A DNA stretch of 6,367 nt from Chloroflexota bacterium (lineage in GTDB: Bacteria > Chloroflexota > Chloroflexia > Thermomicrobiales > UBA6265): positions 1-6,367 of the forward strand of contig JAHWJF010000213.1 of assembly GCA_019348515.1 (NCBI GenBank), given 5' to 3'. Shown in pieces: positions 5,743-6,367 of the stretch (the stretch's first letter is position 1; the number at the start of each line of letters is the position of its first letter). Under the pieces are notes generated by a model that was given only the letters and a program-made list of their open reading frames with translations, did not search any database and was not told the DNA's origin. The translations under genes were made by a program, and so were the position numbers.

Positions 5743-6367
5743 TCACGCGACCTGCACGGGCACCGGCCCGCTCTGCATCTTTGGCAGGAGCGCGGCGGCG
5801 AGCACCTGCTCCAGTGAATCGACCTGGATCAGCTCCATCCCGTCGCGCACGACGCCGGGAAGCTCAGCCAGATCCTTCGCGTTGCGACGCGGCAAGATGA
5901 AGGTCTTGATGCCACCCCGGTGCGCGGCCACCGTCTTCTCGCGTAGGCCCCCGATGGGGAGAACCTTTCCCCGTAGGGTGATCTCGCCGGTCATCGCCAC
6001 GTCCTTGCGGACCTGTCGCCCCGTGAGCGCCGAGATGAGCGCGGTCGCCATCGTGATGCCAGCCGAAGGACCATCCTTCGGGATGGCGCCCGCGGGGACG
6101 TGGACGTGGATGTTGTGCCGGTCGAAGTAGTCCGGCGTTAAGCCATAGTCACCGGTGCGAGCGCGGGCATACGACAATGCGGCTCGGGCCGATTCCTGCA
6201 TGACGTCGCCAAGTTGCCCGGTGAGGATCAGATCCCCCTTGCCGGGCATGATCAGCACCTCGATGCCGAGGAGATCGCCGCCGACGCTGGTCACCGCCGC
6301 GCCGGTTGCCACCCCGATTTCGTCCTGCTCTTCGGCAAGCCCGTAGTCGTACTTCGGCACCCCAAGG
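5743..6367 (-). CDS. lon: ATP-dependent protease Lon, C-terminal proteolytic domain (partial, N-terminus beyond window)
   Basis: The last 207 residues of Lon are present, covering essentially the whole P domain. Lon is a cytoplasmic hexameric AAA+ protease that unfolds and degrades misfolded and regulatory proteins. The fragment opens LGVPKYDYG, then VGGDLLGIE, PGKGDLILTGQLGDVMQES, HVHVPAGAIPKDGPSAGI, the catalytic serine (codon 6066-6064), VAMTGEITLRGKVLPIGGL, and REK with the catalytic lysine (codon 5937-5935). The two catalytic residues are 43 positions apart, as in E. coli Lon (Ser679, Lys722). The dyad is intact and the frame uninterrupted, so the gene appears functional. It ends with TGA at 5745-5743. 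The frame remains open through the right edge; the GTG at 6360 is an internal valine, not a start, since E. coli Lon has roughly 580 further residues upstream. The missing part should contain the substrate-binding and ATPase domains. Confidence 0.97.
   Translation of the reverse strand, partial: LGVPKYDYGLAEEQDEIGVATGAAVTSVGGDLLGIEVLIMPGKGDLILTGQLGDVMQESARAALSYARARTGDYGLTPDYFDRHNIHVHVPAGAIPKDGPSAGITMATALISALTGRQVRKDVAMTGEITLRGKVLPIGGLREKTVAAHRGGIKTFILPRRNAKDLAELPGVVRDGMELIQVDSLEQVLAAALLPKMQSGPVPVQVA

Overview
The window is high-GC bacterial DNA with six protein-coding genes, two of them cut by the window edges. I see no RNA gene, mobile element or CRISPR array. The class of secreted two-domain protein at the left end, the single-domain DNRLRE-like secreted protein and the GC-rich coding style suggest Chloroflexota, perhaps Thermomicrobia/Sphaerobacter-like. 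That assignment is inferred from protein style only; no rRNA or other lineage marker is present.

Left end (1-684, minus strand): the N-terminal 228 residues of a secreted protein. It starts at a TTG codon behind a very strong ribosome binding site and carries one complete and one truncated cupredoxin-like beta-sandwich repeat. Next comes a divergent intergenic region (685-1057), which holds the leader of the plus-strand genes: a second strong Shine-Dalgarno, a 4-codon upstream ORF and a small GC-rich hairpin.

Centre (1058-5738, plus strand): four genes with short gaps (36, 77 and 41 nt), probably one transcription unit. They encode a secreted DNRLRE/CBM96-like protein, an EntS/MFS_3-type exporter, an M50 (site-2-protease-like) membrane metallopeptidase with an unrecognised C-terminal soluble domain, and an MdtH-like MFS drug exporter. 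A perfect 9-bp inverted repeat, extendable to a 13-bp hairpin, encloses the start codon of the first exporter.

Right end (5743-6367, minus strand): the C-terminal proteolytic domain of Lon, with its Ser-Lys dyad intact. It converges on the MdtH-like gene with only 4 nt between the two stop codons.

Functionally, the central genes look like a cell-envelope and efflux cluster: two different families of proton-driven exporter, a membrane protease and a secreted beta-sandwich protein. Whether they act together is not shown by the sequence. Most of this window is ordinary. The points deserving a second look are the start-codon hairpin, the short leader ORF, the M50 C-terminal domain, and the TTG-started secreted protein that simple ATG-based calling would miss.
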